Positions 51,421 through 60,247 are shown, counted from the first letter of the stretch. The stretch is DNA of 64,000 bases from Marine Group I thaumarchaeote (GCA_013390745.1 JACASX010000002.1:1-64000); one strand, 5' to 3'. The notes: generated by a model not told the origin, from the letters alone. Made by a program: numbers and translations.

Positions 51421-52134
51421 TTACGGAGCAGAAATTATTTTGTGTAATTGTGGTACTACTCTAACTTCCTCATAGTATGGATAGACATTATCATAAAACA
51501 CCAATAATTGTTCTAAAGTTGGTTCAGAAAGGCTGGTTGTTGGTTGGATAACAAACCCAGAAATGTCTTCTTTGGAAATAATTTTAAAAATTTGGTCTAA
51601 AAGTTCTTTGAATGAGCCTAATTCAGTTTTTGAGCTGATAACTATCTTGATGTAAGTTGTTTTTTTAGCCTCTATTGCTGCCTTGAGGCATTCAAGTGTA
51701 TTTTTAATTAGATTAGGATAATGTTTTTCGTCAATAAATTCTGAATCTATTGTTTTGAACTCAATTTTAACAAAATCAATAGACGGTAAAACATATAGAA
51801 ATTTTTTTGAATCAAAACACGCAGATTCCAAATATGTAGGAAGGCCACGAGCTTTAACATGTTTTGCAAGTTCGTTGACAGCCTCATATTGAATGAGTGG
51901 TTCGCCTCCAGTAAAGTTAACCTTGTAAGTGTTATCTTGCAGATTATTGTCTATTAGATCACATGCTTCAGTAATTGAATATTCTTTACCGGAATCTAAT
52001 GGAAGTGCATCCAATGTATCACAATAAAAACAAGTGTAAGGACATCCTGCAAGCCTCACAAATAGAGTTTTGGTGCCATAAAGTATTCCCTCTCCCTCAA
52101 TAGATGTGAAAATTTCAAAAATTCTAGTTTTCAA
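51421..52134 (-). CDS. queE: 7-carboxy-7-deazaguanine synthase QueE
   Basis: 237 aa radical SAM enzyme with FTSIEGEGILYGTKTLFVRLAG upstream of the cluster motif CPYTCFYCD (C31, C35, C38; C-x3-C-x2-C). NFTGGEPLIQYEAV follows. It converts 6-carboxytetrahydropterin to 7-carboxy-7-deazaguanine using SAM. With FolE and QueC it supplies three of the four preQ0 steps; QueD is not in the window. Confidence 0.92.
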   Translation of the reverse strand: MKTRIFEIFTSIEGEGILYGTKTLFVRLAGCPYTCFYCDTLDALPLDSGKEYSITEACDLIDNNLQDNTYKVNFTGGEPLIQYEAVNELAKHVKARGLPTYLESACFDSKKFLYVLPSIDFVKIEFKTIDSEFIDEKHYPNLIKNTLECLKAAIEAKKTTYIKIVISSKTELGSFKELLDQIFKIISKEDISGFVIQPTTSLSEPTLEQLLVFYDNVYPYYEEVRVVPQLHKIISAP

Positions 52135-52194
52135 ACATTTTTTCTAACAATACTGGTTATTTATTTAATCTGAAAATTAAATGAAGTTTGGTTG

Positions 52195-52389
52195 TTACGC
52201 CGTTACTGGTTGTTTAGTATAAAACAGTCCAGCTATGAATAAGATGACTCCTATAATGCCAATTAAACTTCCAATGAATTCAACCGTTTCTTTGACATCT
52301 CCGACAAGGGGTGCCCAAAAAACTGCAATTAAAAAGCCTGTAACAATCATTGGAATTCCAATTCCAACGGTGATTTGTTTTGATGCCAT
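52195..52389 (-). CDS. Small two-span membrane protein
   Basis: 64 aa: MASKQITVGIGIPMIVTGFL forms the first hydrophobic helix, then a short acidic loop (GDVKETVEF) and a second helix (IGVILFIAGLF), ending YTKQPVTA. No family is recognised. It is separated from queE downstream and from the coiled-coil gene upstream by short AT-rich gaps. Confidence 0.65.
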   Translation of the reverse strand: MASKQITVGIGIPMIVTGFLIAVFWAPLVGDVKETVEFIGSLIGIIGVILFIAGLFYTKQPVTA

Positions 52390-52422
52390 GTTGTCAATTA
52401 CTGCTAAAATTGTATATGAAGT

Positions 52423-53493
52423 TTATGATGAAATATAAATTAGTTTTTCAACTTTCAGCAACAGGTCTTTGATTGTTTGGATCTTTTTTCCAATTGTTAA
52501 ATCGAGGTATTTAGCATTAGTTCCGCCTGGAGCATTTTCCAAGTCTTTTATGTCCTGTTTAGCCTCCTCAATAAGATTAAAAGCCTTTTTGAGGAAATGG
52601 TCTGCTGCGCTGTTTTCCTTTAGATCACCAGCAAGACTTTGGGCTTTCTTTTCAAGCGGAACAAGTAACGACTGTAATCTTAAAAGTCCAGCCTGGCTAA
52701 TTTCTTTTACCTGTTCAACTTTTTGTTGATGAATAATAATAATTTTGAATTGATATTTTATTTGGCTGGTAGTGTTTGCTTGTAAAAGTTGAAGATGAGA
52801 TTGTTGCAAGTCATTGGCGGTTTTTTCTAAGCCAAATGTCTTAGCTTGAAGTATTAGGCTGTTAATCCTCTCTGCGTGTTTTTGCACAAATTGTTTTGCC
52901 TTGTGAATTCTGTTCTGTTCACTAATTTCATATAATAATTTCTGGATTTGTTTGCCTTCTGATGAAATCTTGCTAAGAACCTCCTTGGTTTGTTCTATGC
53001 TGCCTTTTGCAATGTTTGCCTTAGCCAAAGCGAGTAACTGATCTATCTGTTCAAAATCTACATCTGTATTTAGTTTGGCTGATATCAACTTTAATTTTTT
53101 GATGTTGTTTTCATATTTCTTAATTGTTTGGCTGTGAACAGAAGTTACCACCTGTGGTGTTTCCTGCGATTCGTTTTCTGAAATTGCTAAACTAGTACGT
53201 TTGAATGCAATCATGGCAGAAATAAAGTGTTGTTTTGCTGACTCGGTATCTCCATTTTCTACGGCCTGAGTTAACAGAACTGTTTCTCTTGAACCCTCAT
53301 CATAGAAATCATAAACTTTCTGTGAAATATTGCCCAGTCTATCAACATCATTTTTGATATGTTCTTTTGTGTTCTGAATTATTTTTACGAGTATGTCAAG
53401 CTGAGAGTCTGCATGTATGATATTAGGGATAGTAACAAAACCCATGCTTACAATCAAAAATAATGAGAAAAAGACAAGTAGTTTGTTCATCAT
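52423..53493 (-). CDS. Secreted all-helical (coiled-coil) protein
   Basis: 356 aa with a signal peptide (~1-28, ending IIHADS). A long helical region with heptad-like patterns follows (for example AKQFVQKHAERINSLILQA and LLQANTTSQIKYQFKIIIIHQQKVEQ in part) up to the C-terminus. No transmembrane helix follows the signal. Its start overlaps the stop of the membrane-anchored winged-helix gene by 4 nt (ATGA), so it is the third gene of that operon. It may be the extracytoplasmic partner sensed by that protein; this is inference. Confidence 0.72.
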   Translation of the reverse strand: MMNKLLVFFSLFLIVSMGFVTIPNIIHADSQLDILVKIIQNTKEHIKNDVDRLGNISQKVYDFYDEGSRETVLLTQAVENGDTESAKQHFISAMIAFKRTSLAISENESQETPQVVTSVHSQTIKKYENNIKKLKLISAKLNTDVDFEQIDQLLALAKANIAKGSIEQTKEVLSKISSEGKQIQKLLYEISEQNRIHKAKQFVQKHAERINSLILQAKTFGLEKTANDLQQSHLQLLQANTTSQIKYQFKIIIIHQQKVEQVKEISQAGLLRLQSLLVPLEKKAQSLAGDLKENSAADHFLKKAFNLIEEAKQDIKDLENAPGGTNAKYLDLTIGKKIQTIKDLLLKVEKLIYISS

Positions 53494-54506
53494 GCATCCT
53501 CCAATTTACTTTTTAATTTTACAATATTCTGCAAATCTTTCTTCTCAATTTCTATAATTCCCTGCCTTTCAAGCCGTTTAACAGCCCTCCACATTGTGGT
53601 ACGTGGTTGAAGGAATTTCTTTCGTAGTTCACTTTCATAAGCTTGACCACCATTTGCCGAGATGAAATTAATTATCTCCTTATCGTCTTCTCTTAGATCT
53701 TGTTTTACCTTGAAAATTACTTCTGGATCAAGGCTTTGTGGTTTAGGTTGTTCATCTTTCTGAATTATTACAGATGGTTCAATTCTAGATGCTTTTCTTT
53801 TTATAATTACGATTGCAGCCGCGATCGCAACAGCCACTATACCGCCAATATACAGGATTAAAGAGTTATCAGCTGTACTGTCTTCCTGAATTGGTTGTAC
53901 GGATTGAGCGGAAGCTAATGTGCTAATGTAATAGCTGATGTTTGTTTGGCCTGGAGGGAAAGTTAGATTTGATTGCTGGTTATCTACCTGCATACTAATC
54001 GGGAAATTACCCATTTCGACGATCACTGCATCTCTTGGTGTTAGTAATGAATATTGTACAGGTGCATCTATAGCAAACGCCCATATTTTTCCAGTTTTTG
54101 AAACCAAGTCCTGCGTATCATAATCAATAGAGATATGTGATGCGCCAAATGTTTCTATTACAACTGAATTATGATTAATCTCATTTGATAGTAAAAATCC
54201 ATCCTCATCAGTAATCGTAATATTTTCTATCATTTCTCCAAAAAGTTCAACCATAATTTCCAGTTTTAGTGGATCCACATCTAATTCATAAAAAACATGA
54301 GTTGAGCCATCTGGATAAATGGTGAAATCAAGGGTTCGACTAGAACCAAAGGATTGCTGGATTGGTGCGCTTAATGCTACAAGCACCAGACCTATCACAA
54401 CTATTGGTATTCTTACCATCGTTGAGAGGATATCCGTATTCCTTACCAAAAGCATTTCCCCCCCCGGAGATTGATGTTTTTGTGCAACTATTTGTTGCAA
54501 ATTCAT
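53490..54506 (-). CDS. Membrane-anchored winged-helix regulator with extracellular sensor
   Basis: 338 aa. An N-terminal signal/anchor helix (IPIVVIGLVLVALSAP, ~33-48) is followed by a beta-rich external domain (~55-210; DFTIYPDGSTHVFYELD). A transmembrane helix (LILYIGGIVAVAIAAAIVII, ~222-241) leads to a cytosolic winged helix (DDKEIINFISANGGQAYESE, FLQPRTTMWRAVKRLERQG). It thus looks like a one-component membrane sensor with DNA binding at the C-terminus. The start is uncertain: ATGs at 54506, 54455 (just after a G8 run) and 54419. It lies 3 nt after the soluble winged-helix gene. Confidence 0.78.
   Translation of the reverse strand: MNLQQIVAQKHQSPGGEMLLVRNTDILSTMVRIPIVVIGLVLVALSAPIQQSFGSSRTLDFTIYPDGSTHVFYELDVDPLKLEIMVELFGEMIENITITDEDGFLLSNEINHNSVVIETFGASHISIDYDTQDLVSKTGKIWAFAIDAPVQYSLLTPRDAVIVEMGNFPISMQVDNQQSNLTFPPGQTNISYYISTLASAQSVQPIQEDSTADNSLILYIGGIVAVAIAAAIVIIKRKASRIEPSVIIQKDEQPKPQSLDPEVIFKVKQDLREDDKEIINFISANGGQAYESELRKKFLQPRTTMWRAVKRLERQGIIEIEKKDLQNIVKLKSKLEDA
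54458..54465. repeat. G8/C8 homopolymer in the 5' part of the membrane regulator gene
   Basis: Eight consecutive C on the plus strand (G on the coding strand) fall between two possible start codons of the membrane regulator gene. They either encode Gly-Gly-Glu or serve as a purine-rich ribosome site for the ATG at 54455. Confidence 0.8.
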
Positions 54507-54509
54507 AGT

Positions 54510-54833
54510 CTAATACCTTAAATTCATGGATTCAATGAGATTTTGAAACTTTTGGAATTCTTGGACAAAATCAAGCCCTTTTTCAGTAATTCTGAAAAGT
54601 CTGTTTCTGTCTATTCTTTCCGATTGCATCAAGCCCGCATTGATTAGCTTCTCACATTTGTCTAATACCGCATAGTGAGAGAGGTTTGCTTTTCGAGATA
54701 TTGCAGATACAATAACTCCTCTTTGACCTCCGTCCATGGTTACATCTAGGATATCACCCATGATTCCCATTTCGGATCTGTACTGTTGTTTTGACATGTC
54801 ATAGTATGGATCTAGGGTGTTTATGAGGAACAT
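54510..54833 (-). CDS. ArnR1-like winged-helix transcription regulator
   Basis: 107 aa, a single winged helix: GDILDVTMDGGQRGVIVSAI, then KANLSHYAVLDKCEKLINAGL as recognition helix region and LFRITEKGLDFVQEF as wing and last helix. It resembles small archaeal HTH_45/ArnR1-type regulators. It is the first gene of a three-gene operon with the membrane-anchored winged-helix protein (3-nt gap) and the secreted helical protein. Confidence 0.82.
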   Translation of the reverse strand: MFLINTLDPYYDMSKQQYRSEMGIMGDILDVTMDGGQRGVIVSAISRKANLSHYAVLDKCEKLINAGLMQSERIDRNRLFRITEKGLDFVQEFQKFQNLIESMNLRY

Positions 54834-54981
54834 TATGAAACACCATAGCGGAACGCATAGCGGAACACGTTTTTTTACGTCAAAATCTGCCTAAAATTGG
54901 CATTTTCTCTGCGGGGGCGAAAATCCAAGATTTCTGGTGTTTGCCATAACTTTTATCTTGTTGAATAATTTTATTGAATCA

Positions 54982-55584
54982 ATGGGCTTGTTTGATATTT
55001 TCAAGGATAAAGATGAAGATGAAAATTCTGGTGGAACGGCTGAAGAAACTCCTAGTTTTGAATCTGAACCTCAACCAGAAGAAACTCCTAGTTTTGAATC
55101 TGAACCTGAAGCAACAGTAGAGAGTAGAGATGAAACTCCTGCCACAGAACCGGTTGAAGAAACAACATCGTATTCACAGCCTGCTGAAGAAACAACCTCA
55201 TATTCACAAACTGGAACTGCAGTACAAAGTCAGCTTGGAATAGAACAATTGATGGATAAACGATTCAAGTTAGGAGAGGCTATTGACTATGTTGCAACCA
55301 TGATTAAAGAATTGAGGGATAAACGAACAGGTTTGGTAAAAAGCATTGAAGATGAATCAGTTGATATTAGAAATTTGAAAGAAAAGCTTACGAAGATAAA
55401 TCAATTCATACAAGACGAAAATGAAGGGTTACAAGAACTGACTAGAAAACGATCTGAAGTGGAAAAAGATGCGGACGATGTCGGCAATATAGTTTACAGC
55501 CTAAAAGATAAAATTTCAGAAATTGACAAAATAGTAGCTGACGAGGCTAGTAGAATTAAGAGTTTTAAAGATTCTAGAAGTTAG
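54982..55584 (+). CDS. Acidic coiled-coil protein (MGLFDIFKDKD N-terminus)
   Basis: 200 aa from the ATG at 54982; the open frame extends 15 codons further but those are unlikely. After MGLFDIFKDKDEDE comes a Pro/Glu/Ser region with a duplicated EETPSFESEP unit and a duplicated EETTSYSQ unit. A long coiled coil follows (~95-200; KEKLTKINQFIQDENEGLQE). The short amphipathic N-terminus could touch membranes. It converges on a zinc-ribbon microprotein and a CdvB paralogue, which suggests a link to membrane remodelling. Confidence 0.7.
   Translation: MGLFDIFKDKDEDENSGGTAEETPSFESEPQPEETPSFESEPEATVESRDETPATEPVEETTSYSQPAEETTSYSQTGTAVQSQLGIEQLMDKRFKLGEAIDYVATMIKELRDKRTGLVKSIEDESVDIRNLKEKLTKINQFIQDENEGLQELTRKRSEVEKDADDVGNIVYSLKDKISEIDKIVADEASRIKSFKDSRS
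55042..55107. repeat. 30-bp direct repeat in coiled-coil gene
   Basis: The unit GAAGAAACTCCTAGTTTTGA plus TCTGAACCT-like sequence occurs at 55042-55071 and 55078-55107, encoding EETPSFESEP twice. Confidence 0.85.
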
Positions 55585-55724
55585 GAAAATACTGATTCTT
55601 TTATCTGTCGTTTTTCTCCACAGTTTGTACAAAATATATCATCTGTAGAAATCATAGATCCACAACTTGTACAAATTGGATCGGTTTTCTCTGGAGTTGA
55701 AGTTTTGAACCAATTGCGTAGCAT
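55581..55724 (-). CDS. Zinc-ribbon microprotein
   Basis: 47 codons beginning MLRNWFKTSTPEKTDP, then a zinc ribbon CTSCGSMISTDDIFCTNCG (residues ~18-36) and a tail EKRQIKESVFS. It starts 10 nt after the CdvB paralogue stop on the same strand and is very likely co-transcribed with it. Its stop overlaps the end of the convergent coiled-coil gene by 3 nt. The ribbon type matches those in the cluster at 36.3-38.6 kb. Confidence 0.7.
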   Translation of the reverse strand: MLRNWFKTSTPEKTDPICTSCGSMISTDDIFCTNCGEKRQIKESVFS

Positions 55725-55734
55725 CTAAAATCAC

Positions 55735-56379
55735 TTACATAAAACGCGATTGTGAAGGTTCTGATACCTGATCTGGTATAGTAGGAAACTTATCTCCAGA
55801 TTGCTGCTCTGCTACAGCAGAAGCCTCTTGCAAGATTTTTTCTGCATCTGAATTCATAACCGCATCAGCACCAAATGAGGCATCTGTGCTGTGGAAGGTT
55901 TCCGTCATCAAACCTCCTAACATCTCTGCCATGTTGCTAAGCTCTTGATCTGCACCTGGCATAAATTTGGCAAGTGACGTCTTCATGTTTTTCATAAGTC
56001 CGATGGTTGGCATTACAGTTACTACTGTGTCTCCCAAGTCATGGAATGTTGTTAATCGCAATTCTATTTGTTCTATGGCCATTCGTGCATTTCCAAGTAC
56101 ACGGCGAACCTTACGAATTTCAGCTAGTTCCTTTGATAATGATTTAGCAGTATGAGTATCATGCTGTTGTGTAGCTTCTACGATTCTATGAAAAAGTTTT
56201 TCATTTCTGCTATCTAATGATGAAAGCATACCGTCTAATTTTGAAATTTGCATTTGTAATTTTTTAATGGCTGTCTCTATACGTGGTTTTAAGGCACCCT
56301 TTGGCTTGATTACACTGTTTAATCTTTCAGATATGCCTGGTGTCTGTGGTTTTGTCCACCTACTTGATAGCGAAGCCAT
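55735..56379 (-). CDS. CdvB/ESCRT-III (Snf7-like) family protein, paralogue 2
   Basis: 214 aa, clearly paralogous to the protein at 28370. Shared blocks are GALKPRIETAIKKLQMQ, SKELAEIRKVRRVLGNA, IEQIELRLTTFHDLGD and, near the end, the acidic-then-proline KFPTIPDQV. The core helices 1-4 are present; the C-terminus holds a short MIM2-like stretch instead of a winged helix. It is likely a membrane-polymerising factor in division or vesicle formation. It is followed by the zinc-ribbon microprotein. Confidence 0.85.
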   Translation of the reverse strand: MASLSSRWTKPQTPGISERLNSVIKPKGALKPRIETAIKKLQMQISKLDGMLSSLDSRNEKLFHRIVEATQQHDTHTAKSLSKELAEIRKVRRVLGNARMAIEQIELRLTTFHDLGDTVVTVMPTIGLMKNMKTSLAKFMPGADQELSNMAEMLGGLMTETFHSTDASFGADAVMNSDAEKILQEASAVAEQQSGDKFPTIPDQVSEPSQSRFM

Positions 56380-56481
56380 GTAGCATGATTTAGGAATTAA
56401 TTATTAATTTCCGGTGTGAATAATGGTTAACAGGAAATGAATTTTCGATGACTAAATTTACTAGTAAACGTCACAAATTAT

Positions 56482-57012
56482 GTGAGTAAAAAGCCGATAA
56501 TTGGTGGTATTATCCTAGTAGCCATCATAGGAGTAGTATTTGTTGGAGCCCAGATAAACCCAGATAATCCTGAAAATGAGGAGGTTGTTTTTCATGTTAC
56601 TTTAGCTGACCCAAGTCAATACAAGTGCGAACCAGGATTTCGGTGTGAAGACCATCACCTTCACTACCGTGTTGATACCTACATTGGCGAGGAAGGGGTG
56701 TATATGTTTCGATTTGTTGCAAATGGAGATAGCCCAAAAGTACTCTCTGTAAGAATAAGTAATTGGCATGGGTCAATGGTTACCACAGATGAGCCGCTAT
56801 TATTCTCAGAATCTTTTATTCTAAAAGGAACACCGCACGAAAGCGAAACATCACTTTATTATACTTGGGATTATGACGGACAGAAAAAATTCTCAATTTC
56901 AGAAGCAGACATTTTTTCGAGTAAAATCGCCCCGGGGTGTTGTCAGATTATAATTAATCCTAATGGAGATTTAATGGGACCAGTATCAGTAGATTTGATT
57001 AAATTGAGGTAG
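56482..57012 (+). CDS. Membrane-anchored extracytoplasmic protein
   Basis: 176 aa. One N-terminal helix (PIIGGIILVAIIGVVFVGAQI, ~5-25, cited at 20 or fewer as IIGGIILVAIIGVVFVGA) anchors a beta-rich domain outside. Four Cys (KCEPGFRCED, APGCCQI) could form disulfides. A GTG start is used. The family is not recognised; such small anchored domains are common in these archaea. It precedes a small two-helix protein by 28 nt. Confidence 0.68.
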   Translation: MSKKPIIGGIILVAIIGVVFVGAQINPDNPENEEVVFHVTLADPSQYKCEPGFRCEDHHLHYRVDTYIGEEGVYMFRFVANGDSPKVLSVRISNWHGSMVTTDEPLLFSESFILKGTPHESETSLYYTWDYDGQKKFSISEADIFSSKIAPGCCQIIINPNGDLMGPVSVDLIKLR

Positions 57013-57040
57013 ATTCTGATATTGTATCAAGGTGAAGTAA

Positions 57041-57250
57041 TTGGCAGATAACAAGAAAAAGCAAAGACGGAATATGATTATTATTTTGGCATCAATCTGG
57101 TTTGTAGTTACGCTCCCCTTACCTTGGATGGTTACTGGTGATGTAGGTCAAGGCCAACTATCCACTCTTCTACCAATTATCGGTCTGATCTCAATACCTT
57201 TTGTAGCGCTTGGTATTGCATGGACTTTAAAACCCGAGTTAACAACATAG
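57041..57250 (+). CDS. Small two-span membrane protein
   Basis: 69 aa with a basic N-terminus (MADNKKKQRRN), two hydrophobic helices (IIILASIWFVVTLPLPWMV and LLPIIGLISIPFVALGIAW) and a short tail. It starts at TTG. Its stop is immediately followed by the stop of the convergent hemerythrin-like gene. No family is recognised. Confidence 0.65.
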   Translation: MADNKKKQRRNMIIILASIWFVVTLPLPWMVTGDVGQGQLSTLLPIIGLISIPFVALGIAWTLKPELTT

Positions 57251-57793
57251 TTAATTTTTGAACCAAGGCTGGCTTTCCAAATAATCTATTTCTTTTACAA
57301 TAGATTCCATTTTTTTGGCAATCACCATATCTGATTGAAATTGCTCAAACATCTCCTTTTCCTCTTCTTTAGAAATAATCTCTTTTTCTGCCCGCTCGAA
57401 AAAATCCTCTTCCTTTGATATATGATCATTCAGATAAATCGAATAAGTTCTTAGGAATCGTGCTACGGGTTCACTAGATTCTTCTCCATTTTTCCAACGT
57501 TTTAGATGAAGTGTGATTTTATAGGCTATGTTCCTGCTAAACTCATGCTCTATCAGCAGTGCCCGAATCTCTTTTTTGAGATGATCATAACTGGCAACAC
57601 AAGGAAAGTATGAATCCTCTTCCCTAGAATAATGGATTGAATCCAGAAATTCTGAAATGATGTTGGCAATCTTCTCCAAATCAGCGAATGGGATAGTTTT
57701 TCCAGAATTTATCTCGGAATAGCATTTTGAAATAACCTTGTCTAGTCTTTTGATTTGTTTGTGATCATCTCTAAGAGTGTCTGTAGCGCTCAA
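57251..57793 (-). CDS. Hemerythrin-like HHE domain protein
   Basis: 180 aa four-helix protein with the iron ligand pattern: DDHKQI (~9), HYSREEDSYF (~54), IEHEFSRN (~84) and NDHISKEEDFF (~122). Such HHE proteins bind O2 or NO at a di-iron site or act in iron/oxidative stress responses. It is cytosolic, with an acidic C-terminal helix. It is divergent from the antiporter gene. Confidence 0.88.
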   Translation of the reverse strand: MSATDTLRDDHKQIKRLDKVISKCYSEINSGKTIPFADLEKIANIISEFLDSIHYSREEDSYFPCVASYDHLKKEIRALLIEHEFSRNIAYKITLHLKRWKNGEESSEPVARFLRTYSIYLNDHISKEEDFFERAEKEIISKEEEKEMFEQFQSDMVIAKKMESIVKEIDYLESQPWFKN

Positions 57794-57874
57794 CTATTCA
57801 AAATTTGTAAGCTGTCTTATAATTTGTATATGACCTAATCGTTATTTTACGTACCGATAATTGACATAGTTGTA

Positions 57875-59332
57875 ATGAATTTGGTATTCTTGGCTTTGTT
57901 AGACAGTTTTGTCTCTTTTTTCAGAGACGAGGTTTTCTCTAACATTGATACCAGTCAACTTGCAGGCAGAAATGTAAGAGATATACTGAAATCATATTTC
58001 GAAGAAAACCCCATTTCTGAACCAGACCCTGGGGGATCTGGCTATAATTTTCTTCCAGAAGGAATCGCAAATTTACAAAATATTTTAGCTAACTTATCAT
58101 TTGGAGATTCTCTAGTTGCTTCAGCACCAATTTTGCTTCTTGCCGCCAGCGTGGTAATAATAATGGGCGTCCTGGGAGAAGCATTTTTCAAAAAAACAGG
58201 TATTCCAGATATTTTATTTTTGATGGTTTTGGGGATAGTTATTGGGCCGGTTTTGGGAATAATTCAACCAGAGGCAGTGCTAAAAATTGTTCCTTACTTT
58301 GCTGCCGTCGCGTTGATAATTATCATGTTTGATGGTGGGTTGAATCTTCACATAGGCAAGGTCTTAAAGACCGCACATTTTGCCATAGTTCTTGTAATTG
58401 TAGGATTTGCAATTTCAGTTGGTATTGTTGCTGGACTTGCTCATTATGGCTTGGGGTGGGAGTGGATAGACAGTATTCTGCTTGGATCAATAGTTGGTGG
58501 TAGCAGCTCTATCATTGTTTTCGGTCTTGTACAAAAAATCCATATATCTGATGATGCAAAATCCATGCTCAGCTTCGAGTCCGCACTGACTGATATTTTT
58601 GCCGTCATTATTGCGTTCGTTTTGTTTGAGGCAATGCTATCTGGAGAATTTAGCCTTGATCTGTTGGGAGTGACAATTGGAAAGGCTATCATGGTCGGTC
58701 TTGTGCTTGGTCTTGGGGTTGGTATTCCCTGGATGTTTGTTATATCAAAGCTGAAAAATGCTCAACATAGCTACATGCTAACAATCGGAATGATATTTTT
58801 GTTGTTTTTCCTAGCCACATCGTTTGGTGAGTCGGGAGCTCTAACAGCTCTTGTGTTCGGATTAATGCTTGGAAAAAAGACATACTTCTCACGACTTCTT
58901 AAAATCAAGTTTCCAGAGGATACCATTGACAACTCACTACACAGCCAAGTTACTTTCTTGGTAAGATCATTTTTCTTTGTTTTTGTAGGTTTGCTAGCAA
59001 GCTTTACCCAGATTGAATATGTTATCTTTGGCGTTATCGCTGCAATTGCAATTTACGTAGGTAGAATAATTATCACAAAAACAGTTCTTGTCAGAGGTTT
59101 TTCTAAACTTGACAAAAAAGTAACTTCAGTTATGATTCCGCGTGGTTTGGCAGCGGCAGTACTGGCTACTTTTCCACTATCAATGGGACTTCCGAATGCT
59201 GAGGCATATCCACAAATCATCTTTTTTATTATCATAACGTCGGTTATTATTACCACAATCGGCTTAGGTGGTGCAAAAAAAATTCCGCTTCCAGAAAGTC
59301 AGAGTGGTGGTTTCATTAAAGATAAAAAATAA
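57875..59332 (+). CDS. CPA1-type cation/proton antiporter
   Basis: 485 aa. A soluble N-terminal part of ~85 residues precedes 12 or so transmembrane helices. Key regions are IPDILFLMVLGIVIGP, MFDGGLNLH (~153-161) and ESALTDIFAVIIAF (~230-243), the acidic ion-binding helix of NhaP-like exchangers. It probably exchanges Na+ or K+ for protons to control internal pH. The extra N-terminal segment (LVFLALLDSFVSFF...) is unusual and may hold another helix. Confidence 0.86.
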   Translation: MNLVFLALLDSFVSFFRDEVFSNIDTSQLAGRNVRDILKSYFEENPISEPDPGGSGYNFLPEGIANLQNILANLSFGDSLVASAPILLLAASVVIIMGVLGEAFFKKTGIPDILFLMVLGIVIGPVLGIIQPEAVLKIVPYFAAVALIIIMFDGGLNLHIGKVLKTAHFAIVLVIVGFAISVGIVAGLAHYGLGWEWIDSILLGSIVGGSSSIIVFGLVQKIHISDDAKSMLSFESALTDIFAVIIAFVLFEAMLSGEFSLDLLGVTIGKAIMVGLVLGLGVGIPWMFVISKLKNAQHSYMLTIGMIFLLFFLATSFGESGALTALVFGLMLGKKTYFSRLLKIKFPEDTIDNSLHSQVTFLVRSFFFVFVGLLASFTQIEYVIFGVIAAIAIYVGRIIITKTVLVRGFSKLDKKVTSVMIPRGLAAAVLATFPLSMGLPNAEAYPQIIFFIIITSVIITTIGLGGAKKIPLPESQSGGFIKDKK

Positions 59333-59335
59333 AAA

Positions 59336-60247
59336 TTAACAGGAGTCTTTTAGTCCCTTGTAGCGGTTTCTGATAGTTACTTCTGTAACATTGGCTGCTT
59401 CTGCAATATCTCTTTGTGTTTTATCTTCACCATTTTTGACACATGAAAGATATAACGCAGCTGCTGCCAGTCCCATAGGATCCTTTCCTGCAGATATTTC
59501 ATTTTTTTGTGCAATTTTTAAGACTTTAATTGCATGTCTCTTTGTTTTTTCCTGTATTCCAATTTTGCTTGCTATGCGTGCTATACATTGAACAGAATCC
59601 GTAACTGGCATCTTTAGATCTAATTCTTTTATAAGAAGTCTGTAACATCTTGCAATGTCCTTTCGTTTTATATTTGCAGCCTGTTCTACATCTTTAAGAT
59701 TTCTTGGAGTTTCGGTGTCTCTGCAAGCAGCATATAATGCTGATGCCATTAAGGCAGAGATTGATCTTCCTCTAACTAATCCTTTGTCCAGTGCTTTTCT
59801 GTAAATGTAAGCTGCTTTTTCTATCACTGCGTCAGATATAGCAAGTTTATCTTTCAGTCTATTTAGTTCACTAAATGCCTGCCTAAAGTTTCGATCTACT
59901 GGTTCGTGAACTTGGCTTCTACTATCCCAAGTTCTAAGTCTCTCAATTGTACTTTTCATTGCAGAAGTTAGAGGCTTTCCAGATGCGTCTTTGTTAGTAG
60001 GATTAATGATTGTTGCAAGTCCCATGTCATGCATTGTAAGTGATGTAGGAGCTCCAGCTCTAGCTCTATCACCATGTTCGTCCTGAGTAAAGGATCTCCA
60101 TTCTGGTCCTGATTCCTGTAGCTTTTCAGTTAATACAAAACCACATTTTGAGCAACATAGTTCTCCTGATTCGTGATCAGTTACCAGAATACCCTTAACA
60201 CATCTAGGACATTTTTCTTTTAAATTTGGTTTCGTAGATTTTACCAT
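59336..60247 (-). CDS. tfb: Transcription initiation factor B (TFB)
   Basis: 303 aa. The N-terminal zinc ribbon uses C13, C16, C32 and C35 (CPRCVKG...CCSKCG), then the B-finger segment LQESGPEWRSF. Two cyclin-like repeats and the DNA-contact motif VTEVTIRNRYKGL complete it. It recruits RNA polymerase to TBP-bound promoters. Archaea of this group carry several TFBs; this copy's specificity is unknown. It is divergent from the secreted repeat protein, with a 94-nt gap holding two TATA-like boxes. Confidence 0.95.
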   Translation of the reverse strand: MVKSTKPNLKEKCPRCVKGILVTDHESGELCCSKCGFVLTEKLQESGPEWRSFTQDEHGDRARAGAPTSLTMHDMGLATIINPTNKDASGKPLTSAMKSTIERLRTWDSRSQVHEPVDRNFRQAFSELNRLKDKLAISDAVIEKAAYIYRKALDKGLVRGRSISALMASALYAACRDTETPRNLKDVEQAANIKRKDIARCYRLLIKELDLKMPVTDSVQCIARIASKIGIQEKTKRHAIKVLKIAQKNEISAGKDPMGLAAAALYLSCVKNGEDKTQRDIAEAANVTEVTIRNRYKGLKDSC

